In this document: piece by piece, positions 10,686 to 22,686 of the stretch
How positions within the stretch are numbered: position 1 is the stretch's first letter
Layout: the number at the start of each line of letters is the position of its first letter
From: Erodium maritimum
Taxonomy: Eukaryota > Streptophyta > Magnoliopsida > Geraniales > Geraniaceae
Reading direction: 5' to 3'
Length of the DNA stretch: 64,000 nt
Assembly: GCA_963921825.1 (NCBI GenBank)
Contig: OY997592.1
Coordinates: 25,709,730 to 25,773,729, forward strand
Translations under genes and position numbers: made by a program
The notes under the pieces: model-generated
The model's database searches: none
What the model was told of the DNA's origin: nothing
Seen by the model: the letters and a program-made list of their open reading frames with translations, nothing else

Positions 10686-11937
10686 TAATTAACACTAAAA
10701 ATATAAAAACGAGGCACAAACCATGTAAAAATATAGGGAAAACTAGCCAAATTAGATAGGACAAATTTACGCTCATCAAGTTCCCCTCACACTTAAACAT
10801 TGCTTGCCCTCGAGCAAGTGAAATAAACTAAGATAAGTACCAAGGTAAAGCCAGCGATATAAAATTCTCTAGGCAGATATTGGCGGCTTCGGATTATTGA
10901 AAGCAATAAAAGATGCAAATGTTGACTCAGTTAACCGGACTAAAAGACCTCATGTAAATGCACAAGCAAATAAAAGAACAAAAATCTACAACTCAAACAA
11001 AGCGTGCTTACAACTTAGATCTGTTAGCAAAATTTGGCCTAGAGCTCGCTAATGAAGTGAAATCTCCTATCATTTCTTTCCACTTTCCGCTAACTATTAT
11101 TTACTTGTTGTAGATTAAGAGTGTATACGTAAAGGTCTATAAAATGAAATGAAATGTTTAGAAAAATTTCAAGTCTCCCTATCATCGTTTAATCTTTTTC
11201 TCTCTCGGCCCTAACATACTAGCGGTACTAATTAGGAGCATACATAGACGCATTCACAACTCATGCGAGAAGGTGTTGACATGCAATTACATTACCTTAG
11301 GACTACGTTTTTTTTTAAATCCAACCGCTACAAAGTGTAGCAGAAGGACAAGGGTTGAGCCCTCAGTACAAACAACCAACACCCAACAAGGGGTGTAAAC
11401 TTACAACCAACCAAACAGGCTCAAAACCCAGATAAACTTACATGAAGAGCAATAGAGAAACCGGGCTACAAGCCCAACCAACAAATAACACAAAGCCCTA
11501 CAAAGGCAAACCGGGGCAACAATGCCCAACCAAAAAAACAACATCAAAACCCAACACCAGGCTAAACAGGGCAAAAAGGCCAAACTAAAACTAAAACCAG
11601 AAAAAGAGAAAATAAAAAACCTAACTACAGCTCCCCACCTCGAGCCCCGCAACCACCAGGACAGCAGAAGCACAAGACCGCTCAAAACCCGCGCCGACAA
11701 AGGATCTCACCGCAGCCACGAACCTCTTCTTCTCGGAGTTGAAGCACAAATGACCACCACCGGACGGAAACAAGGATCACCACCGATCCGAACAACACAA
11801 AGGGAGAAGGAAGAGACCCAAGAACTTCGGCAAAAGACAGACGAAGGCCACGGAGACAAGCCCTAGAAAAACACCACCCAGTCCCATAAACCTAAACTCC
11901 AACCGCCCCACACACGGTCGAGCCCCGGAAGAGGAAG
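10686..11937. other. Gene-free DNA, probably old repeat remnant
   Basis: 10686-11300 continues the target sequence of the outer LTR. On the minus strand it holds GGGGAACTTGATGAGCG and a nearby CTTGCTCGAGGGCAAG, words often seen near the 3' end of plant gypsy-type internal regions; this is a weak hint only. From 11309 a poly-T run starts an A/C-rich segment that may be a minus-strand retroposon. It is interrupted at 11938 by a solo LTR and resumes at 14923. No domain was recognised in its short frames. Confidence 0.4.
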
Positions 11938-12866
11938 TGTAAGAACCTCCCCCGGCCGATCCCGGTCGAACCGGTGTTTTTTGGCAAAGTTTGACTTTCA
12001 GCCGGAAAAGTCAACTAATGACTCCGGGAGTCGTTCGGGACCTTTTCGGGGCCCAAAAAGCTTAGCCGTCATCACGGTTGGCTTAGTTGGGCCATTTCCT
12101 TTAATTTGACTGTAATATTGGAAAAGTCAATTTTTGGTCAAACGAGGACGTTTTATCGACTAAATCAAAATTTATTAAAGTGCTGGATTTTTTACTAGAG
12201 GCAAGTGGTCCCTACATGGACACTTGTCCATGCTAGCTTGGAGGGGAAGAAAAGAGGCTAGAAGGACCATTTTACCCCTCCCAAATGTCCTTAAGTGGAT
12301 AAAAATCTAAAGGGCTTTTTGGTCATCCATCAAACTAGGTCTTTTTAAAGCTAGTGGAGCAACAATTTCAGCACATTTACAAGTGCTAGCCGAATTCTAG
12401 AGAGAGAAAGTAAGGAGAGGAAGAACAAAGGAGACTTGAAGAAGAAGAAAGGGAGAAAGGAGCAATTTTGATCCAAGTTCTTCATCTTTTCTTCACCAAA
12501 ACCTTGTTTTCTTCATCATCTCACCATCCTAAAGGTATGTGCACTAACACAATCTCATTTCAAGTCATTTCAAGCTTTGGGTTTTCTTAGAAATGCATGA
12601 ACTAGCTAGGTCTTTGAGTTCTATGTTGTTAGATGTTGTCCTAAAGCAATAGATGATTGTTTTTTTTTTTTGTAGAAATCTTTGGGTTTTGGGTTGTTTT
12701 GAGTGGAAAATCTTTTGGGTATTTGTTGGTTTGATGAATCCTATCATGGGTAATGATGGATTGAGGTTATTTGACTATTTTGGAGGTTTTGAATGACTGA
12801 AAATGGAGTTTTGGGCGTTATTTTCGTGAAAAGGAGGCTGAAGGAAGAAGAAGGACGGAACTGGTC

Positions 12867-13005
12867 TGGGCCGTCACGAATCCGTGACGGGCACTTTGAC
12901 GGGAGACGTCACGGCTCCGTGAGGGAGACCGTGACGGCACTCGTCACGAGTTCGTGACGTTATCCGTGACGGGGAGTCTCACGGCTCCGTGACCCTATCC
13001 GTGGC
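12867..13005 (+). promoter_or_regulatory. Cluster of eight TGACG motifs in LTR
   Basis: Within about 140 bases there are eight TGACG or CGTCA cores, mostly inside CGTGACGG / CGTCACG contexts, with related CTCCGTGA words between them. TGACG is the core of as-1/CRE-like sites bound by plant TGA-type bZIP factors. Binding is inferred from the motif alone, and the array may simply be a decayed tandem repeat. Confidence 0.5.
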
Positions 13006-13865
13006 AGACCAGTTTTGGTCCTTTTGAATCCTTTTTTGGGTGTTTTTCGTTTATTTCGAAAGGTGTTTTTGAACCAAACGGTTGGGTTTTTTGACTTAGA
13101 TGTGTGTCTCTTGGTTAGTCGTTAATTATAGTTGTAATTGTGATCCAAGACCTTGGACCCGAGCTCGACGAAGGAGGAGTCCTTGGGAACCACGTGAGAA
13201 GACGGAGATGAAGCTAGCCCGGACGTCAGCAGCTAGGAGTATTTGAGCGTTGGAGATTTCGAGGTAGGGAAGAGTAGTAAACTCCACCTTTACTTTAAAG
13301 AATGCTAATAGTATGCCTATAGAATAATTAATAACCGGAAAGGTCCTAGTTTGCATATAGGATGTGATTCACTAGAATAGCTGCTTTCAATTATATTAAT
13401 AACCGGAAGAGTGAGTATGCATGTAGGATGTGATTCACTAGTTTAATCGCTTTCACTACTTTGGGAAATTGACGTGCTGGTAGAATGGTCACGTCGAGCC
13501 TTAGCATTGCTTATTGAATGTATATATTGATGATTGTTCGTCCTTAGTATCGATGCATGTTTCGTCTTTAGGTTAATACAAGAGTCATACTAAACTAGAT
13601 GAATTGTGATGATTGTATGTGAATGGTTGATCAGTGTTATGATTGATTAAGTTATTGTTGATTGTCAAATTGATTATGCCAAATGGTATGATCGGGTGAG
13701 TGATAGACCGATGGAACGTGGTTGGTAAGTCATGACGGTAAGCGTGATTGTTATTATGAATTCCTTGTGCGTGTTGTGATAAGATTGTTGGGTTTGCTAA
13801 GCTGTGGTCGAACTATGACTTGTGATGCGTGTTATTCTCTTTTTGTGTGTTCCAAGAGGAGTTGT

Positions 13866-14080
13866 GTTCCGGTATGGTACCTACACCTAGGGAGTATGCC
13901 GGTGTGGGGTAGTACCTAGACCGATGGTTTGTGTTCCGGTATGGTACCTACACCGAGGGAGTATGCCGGTGTGGGTAGTACCTAGACTGATGGTTTGTGA
14001 TTCGGTATGGTACCTACACCGAGGGGAATACCGGTGTAGGGTAGTACCTAGACCGATGGATTGTATTTGTACCCCGATGT
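13866..14080 (+). repeat. ~62-67 bp tandem repeat in LTR
   Basis: At least three imperfect units run GGTATGGTACCTACACC, GAGGGAGTATGCCGGTGTGG, then GTAGTACCTAGACCGATGG. A related CCGGTGT repeat appears in the LTRs near 55.2 and 59.5 kb with different unit arrangement. Confidence 0.75.
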
Positions 14081-14922
14081 GAAACCCGGGAAGACGTCCA
14101 GGCCGAAGGGAATTCCGGTATGACTTGAGGTTGTTTACCCTGAGGGGACTGTTTACTGGTTGCTTCATCCCGAGGGTATGCGTTCCTGCAGGAGCGTTTC
14201 CGGGAGGACATCTTATTTCACCCTGATGATCTATGGTCCTTTGGGGACATTTCTGAGAGCTCCGATGATATGTGTCCCCTTAGGAATGTTTCCGGTAGCC
14301 TCGACGATATGTGTCTCCTCTGGGCCGAGGGGCAATCCGATATGATACATTGACCAATTGTGGATCGGAGTATTGTGGTTTAAGTTATCTATGAGACGTT
14401 ATACGTGCTTTCTTTAGTTGTCTTTATTAAAGAATAAACCGCCTCTCCTTTGGTCTCCTTGAGTTATTGTTTTATTAAGCATTGCAATTATTGTTAATCT
14501 TTGATTATGGCGTCTTTTTGGTTAATTGTGCTAATCGGAACCTTTGGATAATTGTACAAACTGTGTTTTATTGCTAAGCAGGAGTTTCTTTTACTGTACC
14601 ACTTTTTCCTACTGAGCGTAAGCTCACCCCCTTTCTTGTTTACTGTTTGTACAGGTTTCCTTGATGAGTAGATCTAGAGTTGGTCTCAAGGCTCGGGAGC
14701 TCCTTGAGGTTTTGGGAATTTTTCTTTCTAGAGACGTATTGCCTTTGTATCAACTATACTTTCTGTGATTCTGTTTATAGAGCTGTTGACTCTTGACTTT
14801 GAATTTCAATTAAGTTTTTCATGGAACTTACTTTATTAAATCTCTTTTTCTTATTATTTAATTATTGTTCTTACTTCGCGTCTCGAGTCCGGTCAAAACT
14901 AGATTTGGGGCGTGACAGGAAG

Positions 14923-15500
14923 CCCCGACGCCGGTCAAACCGAACACCGACTCAAATCAATAAAAGAGAACCCAGGACCCAACACCACCAAAATCAACCA
15001 GTGAAAGCCCCCACAAACCCAACCCTCAAGCTTCAACAGTGCCTAGAAGGCAACAAACACCCAAAACAGTCAAACACCACCGAGAGCCCCAGATTAAACG
15101 AGCCGGGAGGGGAAGACAAAGAGAGGGAAGGGCTCAAAGAGTACCAACAGGAGAAAGTGAAGGAAAGGGACAGAAGGACTCACCCTTGAAGAAAACAGTA
15201 AACCATCTCTCAGATCTACGAAGACGAGATCATAAACTCATCTAATTCATGTACGAGTCAAGTGGTAGATCAAAGTTTTGTTTGATTCCCTCGTGTTCGT
15301 GAAAATATCAACAAACAAGAATTTTCACTAACTTGCCAAAGAGACGTGTTCATCTCCTAACCTCTAGTTGTCGGGTAGCCTCCTACCTGATGCGCTACTC
15401 TATATTCGTTTTTCTGATACTCAATAAACAAGTGTGTTCCGTTTAAAAAAATAATGGTATTAGTAGTCAACTTTCCCTTGGATGAATTCGATTCGGAAAC
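14923..15500. other. Continuation of DNA interrupted by solo LTR; no gene
   Basis: A/C-rich sequence resumes after the LTR's second GGAAG. The open frames here are low complexity and have no domain. A retroposon-like 3' end (GTTCCGTTTAAAAAAAT near 15435-15452) resembles the tails of the poly(A) retroposons in this window. Confidence 0.4.
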
Positions 15501-15516
15501 AAAGCTCCAACTTTAG

Positions 15517-17134
15517 TAGAGTTTGAATAGATATCATTGGCTTTTGCTTTTCTTTCTAGGATCCTCTCTCTCTAGATTTTCTCTGAAACCCTCGCAGCTT
15601 TCTTCTTTCTTGGTCTTGCCAGTGAAGGTCGTGCCTCCGGCCATGGCTGGAACCGGTGAATACCTTCTTCGTTTTCATCTTTTTTGCTTCTTTTCTCCTT
15701 TCCCCTTCCCTTTCTAATCCCTCCCGTGGTCTTTGGTTCCTCCTCTCTTCTTCGATATTGTCGTTTCACAACAGATCTTGAGTGGGAAGCCTTTTCTTGA
15801 CTCCATGTTCGAGGATTGGCTCAGATCTGTCTTTGGTTAGTTGTTTTTCCCTCTTCTCTCCTTCGATTCTGAACCCTAGATCCCCCCCTTTCGGTCTCTT
15901 TTGTGTCTCCGACCGGTTTTGGGGCTCGTTTCGACCCTGAGTTTTGGTCGGAGGCGGGTTTTGGTGCTCTCCTTTGCTCGTCGCGTGGTTCTCTCGTTCC
16001 GTGGGTGTTTTGGCTTGTACCTTCTGTGGGACGCTCTTCAACTCGGTTGATGGCGGTGGATCTGGCCGACTTTACTCCCGCCTCTCCGATTGACGACGTT
16101 GTCTCTTCTCCTGGCCTCAGATGTAGTGCGGTTAACTCTGGGATTTTATCCTGCACAGGTTTCGCTGCCTTTCAGATACTGGACTTCCTAGCTCGTGGTT
16201 CGTTGCTCCTCTCTTTGGTGCCTCGTGGTTGTTCCAGGTCCCGTCGTTGGTGTTGGCCGGTCGGGATTGTTCGGGTCGGGAAGACCCTCGTTGGAGTAGC
16301 TCTGCGAGTTTGGCCTATTTATCTCAGGTTCCTATTCCCCCCTCTCCCTCTTTGTTTCCTCTTCTTCCTAATAGTCCTAAATCCCTTGACTACTTCACTG
16401 GTCCTGCATCCGTTTTGGATTTAGGTCGTCATCGTTTTCATGGTGTTGGCCAGCGATGACGTTTGATCTTTGGATCACTGGTGAAGCCTGGGTCAGGGGG
16501 TCTGGGACTTGGCTCTGTCTGGTGGGGTTTCGCCATTGCCAGACAACAGTTGATAGTGGTGTTGGCCACCAACCGTTTGTTTTCTTTTCTTTGAAGAAGG
16601 CAATAGCTTGGAAGTTTATGTTCAATTTGGTTTATGGGTGGGTGATGTTGTTGATGTTTCTCTTTGGCTGGGTTTGGTCTCGGTAGACTCTGGTTTGTTG
16701 CACTTTTGCCCTACTTCCTGAGCTTCAAGGTTGTGAGATTAGAGTAACTAGACTCAGTTTTTTTTTTAAATGTGCTTCAAATTTGTGAAATCCAGTTTAT
16801 TAAACTATTGGTCTAAGTTTCTTTTGTTGCTTCTGTTGGTTTTTAATTGCTTAATCTAATTCTGAGACCTCTGTTTGTGTTTGGTGTTGGTTTTGTTTAC
16901 TGCAAAGTTCATTCTGGGTATAAGTTCATGTCAGACCCCGTTGTGTTCTTCATGTTGTACTTCAAGGTAGATAAATTTGGGGACTTAGCCCCTTGTGTAC
17001 CCATTCAATGAGTAAGTGTTTTGAGGAGCCGATTGGACATATTCTATGTTGTACTGGAGGGTTCGTCCTTGACCTTATTTTTCACTTTGAAAACCTGGCT
17101 CTTTATAAATAAAAAAAACTTGGTGATAAAAAAA
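15517..17134 (+). mobile_element. Poly(A)-tailed retroposon, 1.6 kb
   Basis: The segment is flanked by AAAGCTCCAACTTTAG (15501-15516) and AAAGCTCTAACTTTAG (17135-17150), a 16-base target duplication with one mismatch. It ends in an A-run after CTTGGTGAT. The 5' part is CT-rich and leader-like. An open frame at 15903-16424 has no domain I recognise. Long variable TSDs plus an A-tail indicate LINE-type (target-primed) insertion. No reverse transcriptase is present, so it is non-autonomous or a decayed 5'-truncated LINE. Confidence 0.75.
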
Positions 17135-17150
17135 AAAGCTCTAACTTTAG

Positions 17151-17806
17151 ATGTCGAAAGTAATAGACAAAGAACATTGTCATAAACTGTGTAAAAGATA
17201 CTATTTGGATCCATTATCCACTCTTTTCCAGTAGCAATCAGATGAAATCCTTTCTTTGTCATAAATGAATGGACCCATATTATTTCACTAATAATACATT
17301 GAGAACGTAACAATGTTTCATAATTTAGGACACTCCATATAAATATGTGTACCACACATGTCTTGTTTTAATAATGATATACCTATACTATAACTTTAGT
17401 CAATTAACAAACCTCATTTTTTTATTTCTTTCCCTTGAGTCTCAATCTTAACTTCCAATTTAGAACACATAATGTCAGAACTCGTGGATGCATGCATAAT
17501 TAATCAACGTGAATCTTTATCATGGACCATCTACATGTATTTAATTAAATTAGAAATCCTTGGGGTAAGAACTGAACATAATAGAAGTTTAGTAAAAATG
17601 CCTTGAAGTTGTAGGGTTCATTTCCTTTATGAATTCAAATATTTTGCTGTGATTTGGTTTCAATAATGATTTTATAATTAATTGGGATAAGAAAAATGGA
17701 AAAAAAACAGGGGTTAAACATAAAACTGTCTTATGTAGGTTATAACATAATCGGGGAAAAAAAGGTCAAGGTCACAACTGAAAAATGGTTGAAAGCATAA
17801 ACAAAC
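17151..17806. other. AT-rich intergenic DNA, no gene seen
   Basis: AT-rich DNA between two retroposon insertions. No coding or structured element was recognised. Confidence 0.6.
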
Positions 17807-17820
17807 AAAAAGTAAAGGTT

Positions 17821-19200
17821 CTTAATTCAAATAACGTTTGAAAAAACCTCACAGAGGATACTCTCACAATCCTTCTAGGGTTCCAACCTTCGCCGCCAGT
17901 GTCGCCGCCTGTCCGTCGCCCTCCTCCACGATTCGTTCACCTGGTCATGTCCCCTTTCCCCGTAGTTGCTACTCTCCCTCTCCCTCATCACTATGGTGTT
18001 CCCGTTCCACCGCTATCATCGCGAAGGATATCCCCCCCCCCCCCCCCGGAATCCATGGATGCCGAACCATCTCACTCAGGATCATCTCCTTGAGTCTGGT
18101 CGTCCACGCCCTCCCATGATCGATCAAGCCAACCCCATTTTGGTTCTACACAATAGGGGATGGTCCATGCACGACATGCACCACGATCCAACGTGGTTGC
18201 ATAGGGATCCTTGGCACCGCCCTCCACCGGAGTCCGTCCGGACCTTTGCAGCCAATCCCGGCAACCGCCGCCCTCTCCCGGATTGGGATCAGCCACTCCA
18301 ACGTCAGGAGACGCTAGCTCGGGGCCTGGTTCCAGTTCCCCCACCGGCGTGCACCGGGAATCCGGCCTTTCCATCGGATCCGGTGCACTATTTTTCCTGG
18401 TCTTCGGCTTATCAACCAGGATATGGCCAGCCGGAGTTTGGGATGCAATCGGGTAGGGCTCCCCTTTATCCAGGCCCTGTCAACCCGAGAAGGACCGAGA
18501 CCGGCAGGAGCCGGGCACACCAGGAGCATCGGAGTACTACTGTCAAAGTGCTGCATCCGTCGCCGACAATAACCAAACGTCAAGCCACGGATATCCCAAG
18601 CCCTAAATCTCGCTTGAAGATTGGGGCCAAGTGGAAGAAGCCTGATCCACGGCTGGGGGATCTGATGAACTGCACTTTGGCTCGACGGGGGATCCTGCGT
18701 TTCACTACAGCCGTTGGACCAAGACCCAGGGTGATCAAGACGGGTCACAAACCGGAGCCTAAAGAGCAGCCAACCTCCACTGACCAAGCACAGAAACGGG
18801 ACACTAGCTCGGGGGACTGCAACCCCCCGGGGGAGAAATGATCTCCCAGAGCAGGGGTGGGAAGGACCGTCAGGGACCTATACCCACAGACCCGGGACGT
18901 CTACAGTCGGGAAGTCTCGGGGAATCCGCAACAAAGGCATTGTCTACTTTCAGGTTGATTGTTTTAGGACAAATAAGACTTTGGATAGGTAGATTTCATT
19001 CTGTTAGTTTTATTTTGTTTGAAACAGTGGATCGAGGAATTCATGAGATTGGATCTGCGAAACAAAGCAGACTATTGATATGGAACCATGTGCGCCCGAT
19101 GGGTCACGATCGATCGGGACAACAACTGGTATCCGGAACTGTTAGGTCCCACATTGTAAGCACGTTGATTTAGTAATACTACTTCATTCCCGTTTCAAAA
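17821..19200 (+). mobile_element. Poly(A)-tailed retroposon upstream of LRR kinase gene
   Basis: It is flanked by the perfect 14-base repeat AAAAAGTAAAGGTT (17807-17820 and 19201-19214) and ends CCCGTTTC followed by A's. It contains a 16-C run (18032-18047) and a long open frame (about 17966-18841, 291 codons) that is Pro/Arg-rich with no clear domain. The sequence after that frame (CAGAGCAGGGGTGGG, then ACAGACCCGGG) matches the same position in the element at 43477-45898, so both belong to one family. This copy lacks the DUF4283 domain seen there. Confidence 0.8.
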
Positions 19201-19440
19201 AAAAAGTAAAGGTTAAATTCAATGCTTAAGGGATTGGAGCTCTCACTCTCTCTAACTGCGTGTCTCATCTTCAATCATTCTCTCAACCCATTAACAAGTC
19301 GTAGTTTCGGTTTGTGTTGTGTTTTGGTGAGCTGTTTCTCTCTCTCTACACTTCCATCACATGCCCCCACCACTCCACCATAAAATTAAATCTCACTTCC
19401 CTCTCCGTTTTTGTGTCTCCTCAAGAAATATAGACAGACC

Positions 19441-21793
19441 ATGATGAATCGTTTTGAGAGTCGGAGATTTTACCGTTTCGATCTCCGACTTGTTGCGATT
19501 CTTGCCGTTTTAGTGGTTCAGTGTGGTGGGCTCAATACAGATGGTGTTTTGTTGTTGTCTTTCAAGTACCGTGTCCTCAACGACCCTCTGCGAGTGCTTC
19601 AGTCCTGGCACTACGCCGACGACACGCCCTGCTCCTGGACCGGAGTCACGTGCGGCGACTCGGCCCTGCCGGAGCCCGATCGTGTCACCGCCCTCGCCCT
19701 CCCGAGCTCCCAGCTTCTGGGTTCAATTCCGGCTGATCTGGGCATGATCCAGCACCTTCGGATACTCAATCTCTCCAACAACTTGCTCAACGGCTCGCTG
19801 CCGGCATCGATTTTTGACGCTAGGGAGCTTCAGACCCTCGACTTGTCCAGCAATTTCATCGCCGGCGACCTCCCTGACGGCATCGAGAACCTGCAGAGTC
19901 TCCAATTTCTCAATCTTTCCGACAATGCCTTGGGTGGGCAAATACCCAATTCCCTCCGGAACCTGCGCAACCTAACCACCGTCTCGTTGAAGAACAATTA
20001 CATCTCCGGCAGCCTCCCAGGCGGCCTCACGGCGGTTCAGGTTCTAGATCTGTCTTCGAATCTCATCAATGGGTCTCTGCCCAAGGACTTCGGAGGCGAC
20101 AGTCTATGGTACCTTAACGTTTCCTACAATAAACTTTCCGGGCCAATCCCGTCGGAGTTCACCGAGAAAATTCCAGGTAATGCCACTATCGACCTCTCCT
20201 TCAACAATCTCACCGGAGAAATCCCAGAATCGGAGGTTTTTTGGAACCAAGAAACAAGTTCGTTTTCTGGTAATCCTGATTTGTGTGGCGATCCAGCTAA
20301 CAGCGCCTGCTCTGTTACTTCTTCTTCTCCGACCTCTCCTCCCGCCATCGCCGCCATCCCCAATTTAGACTCCAGCCCAGACCCACCGGAAAAGCCTAGT
20401 AGACTCAGGGCAGGCACGATTATTGGAATCGTGATCGGAGACATAGTCGGAACAGCCATTCTGTCTGTGATTTTCTTGTATGTCTACAAGTGCAAGAAAA
20501 ACAGGACCTTTGAGAAGGAAGAAGCCAGTGAGAGCGGCTCGGAGTCGGAACACATGACGGCGTGGTCCTGTTTGAGAAAAGGAGACAGCTCCGACTCCAA
20601 TGAAAATGGTGGTGCATGTAAGCAAGAAAGCCCGGAGAAGGAGAAGAGCAGCACAAGTGGGACCTTGGTGACTTTCGACGGAGAAAAGGAGCTGGAGCTG
20701 GAGACGCTGCTCAAAGCCTCGGCTTACATCCTCGGCGCCACTGGCTCCGGCATAATGTACAAGGCGGTGCTCGATGACGGAACCGCCCTCGCCGTCCGCC
20801 GGATCGCCGACAACAGCGTCGAACTGTTCAGGAATTTCGAGAGCCAAGTTCGAGTCATGGCCAAATTGGTCCACCCCAATTTGGTTCGGGTTCGCGGGTT
20901 TTACTGGGGCACCGACGAGAAGCTCATCATCTACGAGTATGTCTCCAACGGTAGCCTCGCCAACGCTCGTTACAGTAAGTGCTCTGTTTTAACATAAAAG
21001 TCAACGGTCAGATCATACTGATAGTGTTGGGTCAACCACGGACCATAATTCTAGGGTCAACCGTTAGCGACCAACTTTATATCTTCTTTGAAAATGACTC
21101 ACTACTTACTACATAGTCAATTTTGTTACTCCAGGAAAAATAGGATCTTCTCCTTGTCACATACCTTGGGTGGTACGGCTCAAAATAATAAAAGGAATTG
21201 CTCGCGGGTTATTGTATCTCCACGAGAAAAGGCACGTGCATGGGAACTTGAAGCCCAGCAACATCCTCTTGGGTTCCGACATGGAGCCGAAAGTCGGAGA
21301 TTTCGGGCTCGAAAGGCTCGTTACAGGCGATACAAGCTACAAAGCCAACACATCCACTCGGAATTTCGGGAGCAAGAGGTCCACGGCTTCGCGGGACGAC
21401 CACACCATGCCTAGCCCGAGCCCAAGCCCGAGCCCGAGCTCGGTTGGGTGCGTGTCGCCGTATCATGCTCCTGAATCGCTGAGGAGCCTCAAGCCCAACT
21501 CCAAGTGGGATGTGTATGCGTTTGGGGTTATACTGCTTGAGCTGTTGACCGGAAAGGTGGTGGTTTTGGATGACTTGGGCCATGGGCTTGGGCTCGGGCT
21601 CGAGGATAAGGCCCGGGTCTTGCGGATGGCTGATGTGGCAATTCGTGCTGACCTGCAAGGGATAGAGGAGTCCTTGACAACTTGCTTCAAGTTAGGGTAT
21701 AGTTGTGTATCACAAGCACCACAGAAGAGACCCCAAATGAGGGAAGTTGTGCAAGTTCTTGACAAAATCCCTTGTCCATATTATTATGGTTGA
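19441..21793 (+). CDS. LRR receptor-like kinase, probable pseudokinase (At4g37250-like)
   Basis: Two exons, 19441-20974 and 21135-21793, encode 730 residues; the 160-bp intron is GT..AG and joins in frame. ATG at 19441 (context ACCATGATG) is preferred because the frame upstream has only a non-ATG start. The N-terminus has a hydrophobic signal, then an LRR N-cap (PCSWTGVTC), about six leucine-rich repeats (residues ~75-265), a membrane segment (~323-348) and a kinase-like domain (~430-725). The intron position and order of parts match the plant LRR-RLK group of At4g37250/At2g23300. Key catalytic residues are missing: the usual Lys is Arg (AVRRI, residue 453) and the HRD loop is HGN (547-549), while DFG (567-569) is kept. 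Phosphotransfer is therefore unlikely, and a scaffold or co-receptor role at the plasma membrane is inferred. A retroposon ends about 230 bp upstream. Confidence 0.93.
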
Positions 21794-22686
21794 TGTTTAA
21801 TTTAATTTTAATGGTAGAAACATAATTTGACTCATAACTCATAAGTAGTTCTTTACACTAACATCATATTGGTGATATTTCATTCACTCAGTATAATTAT
21901 GAATAAAATATTTTTCTGAATAAGAGATTCATTAGTAAATTGATAAATCGCACTGAATAATACAAGCGTTATATCTATCAATCATTTTCGAGAATCTGAA
22001 AGAGAGCGAGATGATAACTCTCCAAAAAAGCAACACAACGTTTAAACACCAGCTACCAGGTCAGCCTTTCTCATCGGCGATTCGAAAAGATCGGTCGATA
22101 GAGAAACCCAAACGGATACGCCACCAAAAACATCAACCACATCTACCGGATATTCGAGATTCGGTAGAGGGGACATAAAAAAAACAAGAAACAACAACAA
22201 CGAGCAAGAATGACTCAAGGTCGACTCCAATGTCTGGAGTTATGATCGGAGCGAGGGAGAATGTGGATAGCACCGGATGGTGCACATCTAATCCAGTTGG
22301 GACAAGAACACAATTGAGCTGCTCAAACTGCAAAATTGCAGAAAAGAGTAGAGTAGATCTAATCGTTTGACCGGAAGAAAAACGTGACAGAAACATTATA
22401 TTGACAAGAAAACATACTTCGGTTAAATAATCTCTATAAGAAAAATACATTCATTTTGTAATTGGGCTTTGGTTATACAACGGAAAGCCCACACAGTAAG
22501 GAGCGTACAAAAGTAAGTTTGAAATGCAAAAGCTGCCGTTCACATCTCAATATAAATTCTTCACTAATCTAGTCGTTACATGCACAGAAGAAATTCAAAT
22601 TCAAATCAAATCAAATCTACTCTCGACCGTTTCTCTGTAGAACTAGAATCAGAGCGCATAGACGCCGGTAATTTGGAGAAGAAGCG
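21794..22686. other. Intergenic spacer between LRR-RLK and EB1C
   Basis: It holds the LRR-RLK 3' flank and the EB1C promoter. Nothing coding was recognised. Confidence 0.6.
22551..22557 (+). promoter_or_regulatory. Candidate TATA box of EB1C
   Basis: TATAAAT lies 130 bases before the EB1C start codon, which would give a 5'UTR of roughly 100 bases. It is inferred from motif and spacing only. Confidence 0.4.

Larger units (their letters stand above)
11938..14917 (+). mobile_element. Solo LTR with GGAAG target duplication
   Basis: It begins TGTAAGAACC and ends GGGGCGTGACA, flanked by GGAAG at 11933-11937 and 14918-14922. It is 2980 bp with no internal coding region. It has a cluster of TGACG/CGTCA motifs (about 12867-13005), a donor-like GAG/GTAGGG at 13263/13264, the conserved block (13310-13500), a tandem array (about 13866-14080), the stem-loop (14613-14626) and an acceptor-like TGTACAG ending at 14654. 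Its first bases match the copy at 29227-32249 better than the other copies, so these two form a subfamily. Confidence 0.85.

Noticed and set aside
18314-18787. 157-codon minus-strand frame
   Set aside because: Antisense shadow of the retroposon's plus-strand frame.
20365-20874. 169-codon minus-strand frame
   Set aside because: Antisense shadow of the LRR-RLK coding exon.
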